This document shows positions 1 to 11,696 of a DNA stretch of 64,000 bases, in pieces. The stretch is taken from assembly GCA_025642065.1 (NCBI GenBank), contig JAODUP010000704.1, positions 36,001 to 100,000 of the forward strand, in the 5' to 3' direction. Position 1 is the stretch's first letter; every line of letters starts with the position of its first letter. This DNA comes from Paralvinella palmiformis (lineage: Eukaryota; Annelida; Polychaeta; Terebellida; Alvinellidae). The notes beneath the pieces are model-generated. The model was not told where the DNA came from. It did no database searches and worked only from the letters and a program-made list of their open reading frames with translations. Position numbers and translations under genes: made by a program.

Positions 1-2050
1 ACAAGTTTTGTCAAATTGGTGTGCTCAAAAGACACACTGCCTCTAACCTAGAGTTATCCCTGTGGGTTGCTGGTCATTAGTATTATTGTTTATGTGAGCC
101 AGGACATTTGATGATGTTACATGTTTGGCTGTTTTAATAATAATGATGTATATTTTAATAAAATATCAGTCATCAGGCATTCATACAAAAATTGATTGAT
201 TGCAACCAAACCATTGGAGCATTCTGACCATGTGGTTTAATTGTTGTAACTAGGCATGGTGGTATGTTGTTTCACACATGTTTGAACGAGGCTGGTCCAC
301 TCCACCTGGTAATATAGGGGTGACTGTATTAAGTCTGTTGACTATCCCAAGTCAATTGTTCAATTTTATATCCTGTAATTATGTACAACAATTAGGGTAT
401 TGTGTGTAGTAGGGAAAATCCAGTGGTGATTTAAATGGCTAATATGGGTGTAGCCAGTATGTGTTAGTTAACCTGGATGCATATCTTAGAATAATTTTCT
501 TTTTTATGGCAACCAAATGACGGTCAGTAATATTATCTTATTGTGTGTGTATATACACACAGCTAGACCTTTATAAGACAATAAATAGTCTGAACTCTGC
601 CGCTGTTTCATTAAAGTTCTTTCATCAATCAATTGAGCTGGACCTCTATATCCCAATAGTTAACAGTGCATAAGTGTAACTGCCGACATATTTGCATGGT
701 TGAATCTGGAGCAGGTGGGCAAAGAACCCATACCAGTTGTAAACGGGAATCAATTTTTAATCGTTGCATCCTGTGACAATTGGGAGACAATAGAGAGGAC
801 CCGGGATAGGTTTGAGTTGGACTGACTTTTATCTTTAGTGATGTCGAGTAACCCGCCTGGTTTGATATATAACATAATAATAATGTGGACATGATTTCAA
901 TCAAAAATTTATTCAATGCTTGACATTATTTATGTTATAATATTAACATGAAATGGTGATGATCAAACAAATTAACAGGAAAGGGACATAAATCCACCAT
1001 ATAAACAAGACCATGTGCTTTTATTTACTGTAAATAAAGACAACTGGCCAATCAGGAGAGAGTATTTGAGTCGGAACATGCTTTTTTCAACTATGATACT
1101 TTTTTCCACCGCGAAGAGCCCCAAAATAGCCGAAAATCATTCTACAATTTTTTATGGTTATTAGTCACTAAGAACCACAAAAAAATATGGCTGACAACAG
1201 AGCATGTGGTTTTACTTGTCCGATTACGTAGTTTGGTTGTCCCGGACAGGCGGACAACCGTTAATGTCAAGCCCTGACACACAGGAAACCAGTTGGTAGA
1301 ATCTTAGTTAGCTTTGTCCATGCAATCTTTGTTTAACTGATTAACCCAATGTAGAATTGAAAGATATTTTTAACTATTTTATTAAAACAAAGGGATAGTT
1401 GACTACCAATTAGGTTGATAACATTTTGTTTAAGAAAATATCATTGCTTTGACATGTTTTTTAATGCTACAGTACTGTTTTATTTAGCAGTTCGTGTGTT
1501 AGAGATGGAGTTCCTGTGCTAGATGTGCTAACATTGCAGTTTCGACTGAAAATATTGAATGTATTTATTTATGTTATTCTTATTTTGTGTGGGAGCGGTG
1601 TTCGTGTTCATACACTGGGTTGCCATAACATTGTGAAGTGTGAATCCAGTTCCATAGAACAAACTTTTGGAATTATGGTTTCCGATAAATAATTTAGCCA
1701 GAGATCCACCCTGTTGTCATAACGGACCGCCAGAAATAGTTTAGTAGGAAGGGTGAATATTGTTGAGGATTGATCCTGGAAATGTTATTGAAATGACAGA
1801 TTTCTCCATATCATATATGTCTTCTTTGTGCAGATGTTATCTGTTAAGGTCACTTAATGCCTGTGAAACACCAAGTTTGCAAACAGTTTACAGCAGAGAA
1901 CAATCTGTACCTATAGATGAGTGTAACCCATAGCAGTATTGTTGAATCACGAATCTATGAGTTGAATGGGTGTAATTTATTTATTTTTAAAATCTTGGTT
2001 GTCGGAACAGTAGAATTATCCCGCTTATGGCTACTATTGTTTATTTCTAG
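1..2050. other. No gene recognised; probably CACYBP intron 1 or upstream DNA
   Basis: AT-rich sequence without convincing exons. The missing first codons of CACYBP should lie here or upstream of the window, but no ATG-plus-donor could be chosen. It contains a 16-base palindrome (gtgtgtatatacacac) at 545-560. The open frame at 629-916 on the - strand matches no family I recognise. Confidence 0.5.
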
Positions 2051-2270
2051 TTGAAGCAAGATTTGGCAGAATTGGAGAAATTTGCTCAAGAGGCAGCTAG
2101 ACAGAGAGTGAAAGGAATCCTGACGGTGGAGAGTCACAAGCTGAAGACACAGATCTCCGAAATGCTAGAGGCCCAGAAGTCGGCACAGGCTAGCAATGAA
2201 CAGGTTGCCAAGAACAGCACTACCGTACACAGAGGGCCAAAACGTTACACGAAGTCGATCACCAACTATG
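2051..2270 (+). CDS. CACYBP: CACYBP exon 2 (first one seen)
   Basis: This exon follows an acceptor TTTCTAG and ends TATG|GTGTGT (phase 1). It encodes 73 residues from LKQDLAELEKF to KSITNY, the alpha-helical N-terminus and the start of the CS domain. Translating through the donor gives only intronic residues. Confidence 0.94.
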
Positions 2271-5245
2271 GTGTGTCAGTTTGTCTCTGTACTGCACGAT
2301 TGATTAGATTTCCTATGATAGCAAAAGTCCTGGAATTTTTGTAGAGGTGCTTGAAAGTCCTGGAATTTGGACATATAGATCTACATTTCTAATCAGAAGT
2401 GTACAGAAATTCAGTCATTACGCTTCTTCTGAAATATGGGTGTATTTTTTAGGGGGGTTAAAGAGATTGTGAATTCATTGAAACGGTCCTTGAATTTGAC
2501 ATTGGAAGGTCCTGGAATCTGAGATGTCAAAATGTGTATGAACCCTGTCTATGACAATTATAAATAGTTGATATTGATTTGGCTAGAATGTATAAATCGT
2601 CTCTCAAGTGCAATGCTTCTCTATTGTTTCTTTAACGAGTTATTGTAATATTTCAGCTTGGGATCAGTCGGACAAATTTATGAAGATATATGTTTCGTTG
2701 GATGGAGTCCAGAATATAGCCAAAGACAACATCACGGTTGAATTTACTGAAAGGTAACTGACTTCTGTAATTGTAAAAGTTTCCCTGCAAGAAATTTTGC
2801 TGTAAATGTGTGTGGGTATCTTGTGCCACAAATACAGTGACCATCATTTCCAGATGCAAGTTAGTCGTAATTGTTGCTGTAACCGCAGCTGCTGATGACA
2901 CAGGAGATTTGATTATTTACAGCGTTATAAAATGCCACGACATCAGTATTAATATGACAAAATTGAGGAAGAGACATGCATGTTTTTATTCCAGTCACTG
3001 CCCAGGACGAGTTTCTACTGTCCACTCAATTACTTTTATGTGGTTCTAATTATGTTATTTGTTAGATAGACAACTGTGGTATGAACAATGCTGTACATTC
3101 ACCATCACATAATTAAATGCACAGTTTCCATCAATATTCAAACCATACCAAATCTATATGAATAATTCTGATAAAGTGGAGCATCCTTGTTGTGAATTTA
3201 TAAAAATAATTATCTAGCTTAGATTTTGGAAAGATAATATTTTCATATGTTTCATGCTGGTTTTTTGTTGTCTGTTCCAAGGGTTAAAACTCGTGCTGGG
3301 ACTCGTGCTTTGTCAGTTGCTGTCCCTACTCTTTGGAATTCACTCTCTGAACATGTTAAGTCATCAAATAGCATAGTTTGTTTCTGTCACCATTTGAAAA
3401 CCTGCTTATCCTTCCTGAGTTTCTTTGCCATCTGTTTATTGTTGATGAACTTTGCGTTGTACCCTGACTACGAATATGCCCAACCCCTCCACTAGGTGCA
3501 CCACTGAGGTCGATTCTTTTCGAGGATATTGGCGCTGTAGAAGTTTGTAATTTTTAGTATTAATTATATTTCCTGTGATAATAATATTTGGGTGATGTAC
3601 ATTGTAATGTATCCATGATTTTTTAATAATGTAATTGCAATCATAATATTTTTACTTAGATATAATCAGTTACCTAGTTCCTGGATCTAAGTATGCCAGA
3701 AATGCCATCAGTACATAAACATTTATAACCTTTAAAGTGAAGACTACCCACTATGGTTTGAATTAAAAATTGGATTCTATATGTTATACAAAATTTTTGT
3801 GCGTGTGTACGTGCGCCATTTGGCACACTGTGAAGAATGTCATACTAAAATGTAAATAAATTATTTTATATGTAACTTTTTTAATTTTTTCCAGTTCATT
3901 CCGTCTACATGTTTGTGACTTGAATGGTGTGGATTATGTCTGTGGTGTGGTAAACTTGTTTGAAGATATCGTACCAGAAAAGAGTTATCACAAGGTTTGT
4001 ACGGAAACTGGGCCAGAATCTTCAATGGATTACGAACTTTAAAACAAATTATGGTAGTCCGAATTCTATAATTACTTATTTTATCAATTTTATTTTCTGT
4101 GTGAGTAACATGGTTTTCCGAATGGGGTCCGATAGTATTTGAAGGAGGTCATCATATTGGCTATGTACTCATCTGATGGTCTGACTGTTAGGGTTAGTTA
4201 AGCAACTGTGTCCAACCAACCAACATAAATTCATTGTGTTTAATATTGCTGTCAAAGGATATTTTCACTGGTAATCCTTTTTATCACTGGGGCCATTCAC
4301 CAGTGGACACTAAAGTTGAGACGTGATAGCACAGTTAGTTAGAGCGTAGGACTCGTAGACGAAGGGTCGCAGGTTCGGGGCTCCGGGAGCTGCAATGCTG
4401 TCGTGTGGCGACTGGTTCACTCATCCATAAAAATGAGAACCTGACAGGATGTGATGGCCATGTTTTTGAGTAGCGCTTTGTGCCTTTACTGGCAGCATGG
4501 GTTGTATGCTCCCTTGGGAGTTGGGAGGTGTGCTGGGTAGAAACAGGTCCGAGTCAGGGATAATAATACTGTTCAGTGCCTCAGAACAGGGTTACCTGGT
4601 TCTATATAAACATGCATTATTATTATAAATTCCCTGAACCCATTCACCACTAATGGTTAGTCCTGTTCACCACATACAATCACTGTAATATACTTTCCCA
4701 CATGAAGTACAGGTTATAGCTGGTGTTGATATGATTTTGAATAAGAGGGAATCTCCATGTCCAGACTTGTAGTGCAGTGGGCCACATATCTCCAGGATTG
4801 GGGGTTGAATTCTGGGTCTATGTCTAAATTCTGTTTGATCTCGAATCAACTCCATGCTGTTCAAGGTCACTCCGTCCATTTAGTGTACATTGTTGAGCTG
4901 TGAGTGAGTGAGCTAATATTCAATTAATTTATGCAGCATACGCAGCAATTAATTAACTTTTACTGCTAGAGCCTTTTCACGTCAGGTTTCTAATCATGCA
5001 GCCTGGCTTTATATGCAGGGTGTTTCATCTTTAGTTTTGCCTCAGTACCTTGGGGATTTAATTTGCTCAACAGTGGCCTTATAATAGCATTTCCATCTCA
5101 TTTTGTATATAGCTACTTGTGTTTATTGTGTTATGTTACAGGTAAAGTCTGACAATGTTCTAGTCATGTTGAAGAAGATGGAAGAGAAAACATGGGCTTA
5201 TGTAACAAAACAGGAGGCTAAGATAAAGGATAAGAAGTAAGTTGA

Positions 5246-5282
<37 letters not shown>

Positions 5283-7642
5283 TCATGCGAATGCCTGTGT
5301 ATGCACACAAATTTTGATGGAAGATTACATCTGTCAGTACCGGTTGGTGTCTGGTTTTGTGATGAAACGCCTATTTTTTACCTACTGTTGCTGACCCACA
5401 CACACACACACCAGGGTTGGCAAGTTTAAACACCCCCCTGAATAAACCCCTGTTTAAACAAGATTGGATTAAACCTCTAATTTAGGCTTAAACAGGGTTT
5501 ACACAGGGGTAGTTTTTAAAATTTTAAAGCATGAACTTGTTTATAGTTCAGAATTTCACAGCATAATCACTAATTCAAAGCAGTTGCACCTCAAAGCTCC
5601 CTGTAGCATGTTACCAGCTTCCCTGCTTTCTGTGTTCCTAATCTGTTGTGTAGATTAGTCTGGATCACACCAAACCTTAAGAAAATCCTCTCCTTGAAGG
5701 AACATATACCGAAGTAATAGCAAGATCACATAGTTCTGCGTTGACCTTCTTACAGGAGTGGGGCGTGCAGCTAATCTCATCATCATGCTCGGTGTCAATG
5801 TCATTGATGGCACATTTCATCCCAGTATTGACACAAGAGTCAGTGGCTTGCTTTGAACAACGTTTCCTGTCCGTCCTCAGATGTTCAATCCCGTTGCTGA
5901 TTCGTCTAATTTCAAGAAAAATTACCTCACAGGATCAGAAGGCCGACCACCTTTTATAGTGGCCATGTCTCACTAATGTTGTCATTATTCGAGATAGCTA
6001 ATGCCACAAGTGGTTGTATACAATATCCAGTGTCGACTTTAGCTATAGCACAGTATTCAATGAGATTATAGTCAACAGCAACTTTAGATGTATGCTACTT
6101 GTAGAATTCTGATTTTCTATAGTCTTGATGAACAGAAGCCGTGAATATGTATATTGATGAACTCCCAGATGTGTTTATTACTCTGAACTGTGAAATCATT
6201 GTGGTCTTAGGCCATGTTAATATTTTCAGAGTTACACCACTTCGAAGTGCCATGGTGTACCTGTAATTATACCGTTTTTCGTATCGTGCCTAATTTTTAG
6301 CCCTGTCTGAACTGTGATAACTTTTTTATTAATTGGCACAGATACATGAAACCTTCACGGCTGAAAGCTGTGTCACATATCTATCCAAAACTGCAATGAC
6401 ACAGGGAGAGAGTTTTAATTAAGGATTAATTAAATTCAACACTTTTAAGTCCAAGACAACATTAAACAAAATTGTCATTTTCACTAAACCAGAGCTGGTG
6501 CGATGTATCTATAAGGTTCAATTTAGACATCACTATTTGCAACAAAAAACACCACCCACTTGACAAAACCCAAGAAGAAAGAAAAAAACACTGACAACAT
6601 CCCACTTATTTCACGCAATTCTTGAGTAAACTCTACTCTGTTCCAGTGAGTGTCTCCTTAATTACAATTGATATGTGTACAATGAAACCTTAGTTATATT
6701 GCATATATATAGTGCATTAAAATTATCTTTATAAACCATAGCAAATTAAAACTAAATAAACAAAATAAGTTTATTGTACATAGATCAAACTTTTTAATGT
6801 GACAAAGACCTAATGACAAAAGACCAGGTGACCAATTATTGGAAGGGGAAAAGCCTTGGACCCGGTATAAACTTATGGTTGGCAGGGGTTTAAAACCAAA
6901 ATCAGGATTTTATTAGGTACAATTTATTTTTTTACCAACTTCATATGTCAATAACTTCAGGACCACGATAGTTACTAATGTTCAAACTGTACAGTTTCAA
7001 TCTCGGTACTCTAGAGTAATACCGCAACTTTGGCCTCATGGGTAGAGCATGAGACTATTTACCTAAGGTTCACGCCTCGGCCGTGGCACTATAGTACAAA
7101 GAGTTTTTCATCCAGCCAGACAACTGGCAAGGTTTTCTCCACCTAACAGGCCATATATTCTAAATTCATTTAGAATTAGTCTCCATGGGGATGCTACAAT
7201 TTACAGACCATATGCGTCTCCCTCATTTAAGGTTGCCAGCCAAGTTAAAGACCGCCATTTTAGCCGTTATTATTATATTATATAATAAGAGAATGCATGG
7301 CAAGCATACACATATAACCTTGTCTCAGAATCTAAATATGGACATCGGAAAAAATTATGTTTTGACCTTTTTTGAAAGTTTCATTTATCTCTGCCAATAA
7401 ATTAAAAAGTTATCGGGGTTCAAACAGGGATACAAATTAGACGCGATATAATAGAGGTACACCAAAGTGGTGTAACTCTGAAAATATAAGTTGTGCCAGG
7501 TTTCATCATATACATGGGAGTTGATATATGAAAAATATTAATAAAATTTGAAGTGGTCATGTGGCAGGCATTGGTTGATTTTATGATATGTAAAAAATAT
7601 TAGTAAAATCTTTTAAAGTATTCAGGTGGGAAGAATTGGTTG

Positions 7643-7684
<42 letters not shown>

Positions 7685-9336
7685 AAAACATTTTCCAGTA
7701 TTCATTAGGCTATTTCATCTCTTCCTCAGATAGTCATTATTAGCAGCCAAAGTTACTTATTTATTTATTTATTCAGTACTGTTAAGTTTCTAAAATCAGC
7801 CAGGTTTTGTTTGGTATCTGAAGTTAGCCAGGAATTGTTTGGTGTGAAGTTAGCCAGGTTTTGTTTGGTATCTGAAGTTAGCAAGGTTTTGTTTGGTATC
7901 TGAAGTTAGCCAGGTATTGTTTGTTATCTGAAATTAGCCAGGTACTGTTTGATATCTGAAGTTAGCCGGGTATTGTTTGGTATTTGAAATTAGCCAGGTA
8001 TTGTTTGGTATCTGAAGTTAGCCAGGTATTGTGTAGTATCTGAAGTTAGTCAGGTTTTGTTTGGTGTGGAGATAGACGAGCCATGTTATTTAGATATCAG
8101 TGTACGTAGCTCAGATATGTTGTTCCATGTTATCCAGTATATAATGGTGTATTCCGCTATTCATCTTCTGTCCTTGGTCTAGGAGATATGACAGACAGAG
8201 AGAGGATGGTAACATAGTGATGGCCCACCCCTAGAAAAGGGTTCAGAAAACGTGGCTAATCTTCCATCGTGTTTACAATCAGACTTAGATAACAGGTTCT
8301 GTTCTTTGTTTGGTTTTTAGCATTATGTGTTGTGTCGGTGTGTAGTATCTAATGATTGTATCTTTATCTCTCCGTTGAAGAAGATTGATTAGCATCATCT
8401 GTGGTACTATTATTTCAGTTTTTGCTAATGATGTGGATAAATGGTGCCACCCGCGATAGCGCCGTGGTTAGATTATTGCATCGCAAACCTTCAGTTTACT
8501 GGTTCGAGTCTGACTGGCACCTGTGTTTGTGAGATGTTTCCTAGAACGTTGCCTCTCAGCGATTTGTCTTAGGTGTGACCAGCGCCGAGGCTAAACTCAG
8601 TCAATGACTCATTTATTCATTCACTTGCCTGACCGGCTGTCTCCATGGTCTCACAGGTATCGCTATCGACCACAGATTCGAACTGTCCGAGTTCAAAGCT
8701 CTGCCTGGGCGCGTCTGAAGGATGGTTTCTCTTTCATTTCGCTTCATTTACTATACGTTACTCCACTTAAATTGGGTAGTTCTGTTCATATTATGCCGTT
8801 CTGTGTGCGTGCACGCATCCATGCGAGCGAGATAAATAAAGCACATTGAAATACTTATCTTTGGTCCTGGAACAGACAGTTAAAGATATAACAATTAACT
8901 CGCAATTAACGCGTTTTCCTATGATTTGATCTCGTATTATCGTCCTCACACAATTGGTGTTAGTTAGTTTCCTGAAAGCTAAACATTGGAAACCTCGTGT
9001 TGAGATAATTATCCAACATAACCGCATAATAAATCTTACGAAGTCTTCACCATTTCGTGTCCAGTAACAGGTGAGGTGAACCATTTATTGGGTGCACGGT
9101 TCAAGGAAATGATACACGTACCTGCTTTTATACAGCTTATTCAGATATCGCCATACGGTGCTTTAAATGGCCGTAGCTAGTAAATGATACTTCACTGATT
9201 ATTTGGAATTGGAATTGATATTTAAAAAAATTGGAATTGATAAATTTTGAATTGCAATTGAAGTTTGCTGCAAAAAAAAAATTTGATAAGTTTGTTGATG
9301 TGGAATTGGAATTGACCATATGGAATTGACCCTGTG

Positions 9337-9372
<36 letters not shown>

Positions 9373-10141
9373 ATCATCTTATCATAACGGCTAGAAGGTA
9401 GCGGTGCAGGTTTCCATAAAATGTCGGAGAATTCCGTCATCATTATTTTTTAAACTGAACGTATTGGTTGTCAAATTGTTTACTTTGTGTCGAGAATCTC
9501 ATCCAGATTTTTAGTGACAAAGATATTTTGAATTTGCTTGAGAAAGCCGAGTGGCAGTTTGTTGGCTGCATTGGTCTTGGTAAATTATTAATTCACAGAG
9601 TTCGCTTCCATGCAGCAGTGGAAGACTTTTGGCTGAATAGATTATTACTGGAAAACGTATTTGGAAAATACTGTTTTGTACAAGTGTTGAATAGAGAATT
9701 TGTTTTTTAAATTAATTTTCATTTCGGGTTTTTCTTACTGACTTCATTATATTCAACAATCAGCAGTAGCGGTGTTTTATACTTATGAGCGTTTAGTCCT
9801 GTAATTTATTTAATCGTGAAAATATGCCAAATTTTAAAGGCTGCCCCACTCGTAACTATTCGAACCGTGCACAAAAGTGGCCTAAGACAGCAATGTTTTA
9901 CATTTAGTTCAATAACGTAACGTTATGATACAGTTTTAGGTATGCAATACTGATCCTGTATAATAGCGACAGTCTCATTATCATGTGCTAGATCATTGCT
10001 GGTTATTGTGCTGAACCAGTCTGATTAAAATATTCCTCTCAAGCGTGCCATATCACAGAGAGCGCATACTGGTTCAGATGTCAATCAATTGTATATTACA
10101 GTTCTAAATTGGTGAATGAAAAATGTTTTTTTGCTATATTT

Positions 10142-10181
<40 letters not shown>

Positions 10182-10265
10182 TTGTTTACCATAGCAGTTT
10201 TCCAACATATCGCATTTGCCATTCACAATTTTTTTGTAGATTTCTCATTGAACAATACGTTTAGA

Positions 10266-10308
<43 letters not shown>

Positions 10309-11561
10309 TAAATAATAAGTGATGCTTGTTGTCTTTGTTTCCTATTTTCTCATGTATTTAGTAGTCGTGCTTCTTGTTAATATAGACCCATTCACGCAGT
10401 TGTGGGCCGGTCAGCAAAGCTTTCAGTTTGGATTAACGTGTTTGTATACGAGACTATCTGCCAAACTTTGGTTTAATTATTCGATTTTCTCTATAAATTT
10501 ATCACATCAGTGAATAAAACATGACCCAAGTCATCTGTTGTTCCAATATCAACTTGTCTAAGTTAATATGACGATGATTGATGTAATACGCCACTTTTGT
10601 GCACGTGAAAGGTTAAATGGGCCGAGTGACCTCCAAAGCTAATGAAGCGAAGTCAAAGATGAAACACCCTTCAGATATGCCCACGGTTTAACACTTAGAC
10701 TTAAGTTAATAATCAATACCTTTTGTTAGTAGGCTTGTGAGCGGATAATTCACGGCTCCAACAAATCATCGCTGGTCATTCGGCATGTGATGGCTTTTGG
10801 ATGATAAATTTAATTATTAATCACTGGATTTAGTATCATGTTATATCTATGTCAGATGAGTATTTCCGATAAAGGGTGGTAATTATATTGCTGTTGGGGG
10901 CAGATTTACGTAACTCACGCTGTAAGGATTTGATTTTTGGCAAGTAAATTTACTTTACCCTTTGTGATTTAGAAGTGTTATGATTTGTATATTTTGGCAA
11001 GTCTAGAATTTAGCCTTGTAGCCTTTGTGAGTGGTCAGAAGTGTGTATGGAGTTTGTATATTTTGGCAAGTCTAGAATTTAGCCTTGTAGCCTTTGTGAG
11101 TGGTCAGAAGTGTGTATGGAGTTTGTATATTTTGGCAAGTCTAGAATTTAGCCTTGTAGCCTTTGTGAGTGGTCAGAAGTGTGTATGGAGTTTGTATATT
11201 TTGGTGAGTCCAGAATTTAGCCTTGTATTCTATGGATGAGTCCATAATATATACTCCCGTGTTGACAAACGTAAAGCAACAAAAAAACGCTGCTCTAGTG
11301 TCCCAGTGAATAAATGAACAATTAATGACCCCGGGTATATAAGTCATTTTGTAACTGTGCCATTTGATTCCCCTTCGTGACCCATCCTATTCCGTTATGT
11401 TTTTTGCTCGCAGGCCACCTCCAGTGGACAAGGAAGGCGACCCACAAGAGAACATGATGAAGCTCATGCAGCAGATGTACGAGGATGGCGACGATGAGAT
11501 GAAGAGGACCATCGCCAAATCCATGTACGAGTCTAGAATGAAGAGTACTGTCGACTTGTAG
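2051..11561 (+). CDS. CACYBP: Calcyclin-binding protein / Siah-1-interacting protein (CacyBP/SIP), 5 coding exons
   Basis: Coding exons are 2051-2270, 2657-2753, 3895-3994, 5142-5236 and 11414-11561, all with AG/GT borders and matching phase, giving 219 residues against about 228 in human. Residues 1-45 are the helical N-terminal region (Siah-binding/dimerisation in the family). Residues about 68-150 are the CS (p23/Hsp20-like) fold, with the hallmark WDQSDKFMKIYVSL. The C-terminal SGS domain (about 150-219) contains YEDGDDEMKRTIAKSMYESR. The family acts as an adaptor in the cytoplasm and nucleus that links S100 proteins, Siah-1 and Skp1 for beta-catenin ubiquitination, and it binds Hsp90-type partners. 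The visible part begins LKQDLAELEK after an acceptor, so the ATG and the first few codons lie in an upstream exon that I could not identify. The gene is convergent with GARNL3. The identification is secure; the function is from family knowledge. Confidence 0.96.
2290..2547. mobile_element. Possible hAT-type transposon remnant
   Basis: The motif aaagtcctggaattt occurs twice, with further degenerate forms (tccttgaattt, gtcctggaatct), and the segment ends gtatgaaccctg. Its complement CAGGGTTCATAC has the CAGGG start usual for hAT termini. No matching left terminus or clean 8-bp duplication was found, so this is tentative. It lies in CACYBP intron 2. Confidence 0.3.
2657..2753 (+). CDS. CACYBP: CACYBP exon 3
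   Basis: The acceptor is TTTCAG and the donor is AG|GTAACT. It encodes WDQSDKFMKIYVSLDGVQNI through ITVEFTE, the core CS-domain strands. The split codon before Trp gives Ala. Confidence 0.95.
3247..3495 (+). pseudogene. Non-LTR retrotransposon (LINE) reverse-transcriptase ORF, C-terminal fragment
   Basis: The open frame reads LLSVPRVKTRAGTRALSVAV, then PTLWNSLSEHVKSSNSIVCF and CHHLKTCL. The pattern of basic residues, then (F/L)SxAxPxLWNSLP-like and FxxxLKTxL, is the usual C-terminus after the reverse-transcriptase domain in CR1/Jockey-type LINEs. Only about 80 codons remain, with no polymerase core and no endonuclease, so it is a 5'-truncated dead copy. It sits in CACYBP intron 3 in the sense direction. 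Confidence 0.8.
3895..3994 (+). CDS. CACYBP: CACYBP exon 4
   Basis: The acceptor is TTTTTTCCAG and the donor is AAG|GTTTGT. It encodes SFRLHVCDLNGVDYVCGVVN and then LFEDIVPEKSYHK, the second half of the CS domain. Confidence 0.95.
4276..4626 (+). mobile_element. tRNA-derived SINE, family A, copy 1
   Basis: A leader (tcactggggccattcaccag) is followed by a tRNA-like head (gatagcacagttagttagag, then ggtcgcaggttcg as a B-box-like motif). A body ends in tctatataaacatgcattattattata. The same arrangement recurs at 16496-17033, which defines the family. Intronic in CACYBP. Confidence 0.8.
5142..5236 (+). CDS. CACYBP: CACYBP exon 5
   Basis: The acceptor is TTACAG and the donor is AA|GTAAGT. It encodes VKSDNVLVMLKKMEEKTWAY and then VTKQEAKIKDK, the end of the CS domain and the link to SGS. 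A (TA)n array starts about 15 bases after the donor. Confidence 0.95.
5413..5530 (+). mobile_element. Possible DNA-transposon terminus (CAGGGTTGGCAAG...)
   Basis: The segment starts cagggttggcaagtttaaac and repeats tttaaac/taaacc motifs. The CAGGG start suggests a hAT end. A related ttggcaggggtttaaa motif is at about 6872, inside a different element. No opposite end was found. Low confidence. Confidence 0.25.
6223..7484. mobile_element. 1262-bp TA-flanked terminal-inverted-repeat element (mariner/MITE-like)
   Basis: The left end TTTTCAGAGTTACACCACTT is repeated exactly, inverted, at the right end (position 7484 inward). Both ends continue into tggtgtacct, with a 10-base insertion (cgaagtgcca) only on the left. 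TA lies on each side (6221-6222 and 7485-7486), as expected for Tc1/mariner-type integration. No transposase frame is present, so it is non-autonomous. A family-C SINE lies inside at about 7022-7275. The element lies in CACYBP intron 5. Confidence 0.75.
7022..7275 (+). mobile_element. tRNA-derived SINE, family C, copy 1
   Basis: A tRNA-like head (cctcatgggtagagcatgag with a degraded B box) is followed by the body gtttttcatccagccag, caaggttttctcc, tttagaattagtctcc and atgcgtctccctcatttaag, ending in a TTATTATATTA tail. The same body blocks occur in the same order at 28680-28975. The copy is nested in the inverted-repeat element 6223-7484. Confidence 0.8.
7650..7682. repeat. (TA)n microsatellite
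   Basis: A pure TA run in CACYBP intron 5, immediately before the 28-bp minisatellite region. Confidence 0.95.
7797..8069 (+). repeat. 28-bp minisatellite, about 10 units
   Basis: The unit agccaggtattgtttggtat followed by ctgaagtt is repeated about ten times with point changes and one shortened unit (gtgtgaagtt). Intronic in CACYBP. Confidence 0.92.
8448..8625 (+). mobile_element. tRNA-derived SINE, family D, copy 1
   Basis: The head gatagcgccgtggttagatt with the B-box-like ggttcgagtctga is followed by tgtgaccagcgccgaggctaa and a tail of degenerate CATT/CACT. The block tgaccagcgccgaagctgaa plus an (ACTC)n tail recurs elsewhere and defines the family. Confidence 0.75.
8638..8770 (+). mobile_element. 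Degenerate SINE, family B
   Basis: Resembles the family-B head and body (accacagattcgaactgtcc, then gtctgaaggatggtttctct, ttcgcttcattta) but lacks the tail. An old, eroded copy. Confidence 0.5.
9341..10303. repeat. CACYBP intron 5 segment with three (TA)n arrays
   Basis: (TA)n at 9341-9371, 10143-10178 and 10274-10303. Between them is AT-rich DNA with repeated ttggaattg motifs (9207-9330). No exon was seen. The frames encoding YIYIYI strings are read-through of these arrays. Confidence 0.8.
10566..10688 (-). mobile_element. SINE, family B (5'-truncated)
   Basis: Reverse-oriented copy with atgatgtttt-like tail junction, gggccgagtgacctccaaag, aagcgaagtcaaagatgaaa and cacccttcagatatgcccac. The tRNA-like head is absent. 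Confidence 0.8.
10927..11228 (+). repeat. 69-bp minisatellite, 3.5 clean units plus a divergent one
   Basis: Units start at 10984, 11053 and 11122, with a partial fourth at 11191 that carries changes. A divergent unit lies at about 10927-10983. Units 1-3 are nearly identical. As 69 is a multiple of 3, the array stays open (a 23-residue repeat, LYILASLEFSLVAFVSGQKC plus VWS), but it is intronic, 190 bases before the CACYBP terminal exon. Confidence 0.95.
11414..11561 (+). CDS. CACYBP: CACYBP terminal exon
   Basis: The acceptor is GCTCGCAG. It encodes PPPVDKEGDPQENMMKLMQQ, then MYEDGDDEMKRTIAKSMYES, then RMKSTVDL and TAG. This is the SGS domain with the typical EDGDDEMKRTI core. It is separated from exon 5 by a 6.2-kb intron full of repeats. 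Confidence 0.96.
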
Positions 11562-11690
11562 TGGCTTCTTGTAGTACGTCCTGTAGCATAGTGTACCTTT
11601 GTTTACACCGACTACTAATAATGGTAAAATGCCGGGTTTTAAAAACAAAACAGAGAACTAATTTATCATGATCTTTACGTCATTTCGAGA

Positions 11691-11696
11691 AATAAA
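11691..11696 (+). promoter_or_regulatory. CACYBP: CACYBP polyadenylation signal
   Basis: A canonical AATAAA lies 130 bases after the CACYBP stop codon and is followed by a GT-rich stretch (tccatgttctgttgtc). This implies a short 3' UTR. Inferred from position and motif only. Confidence 0.7.
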
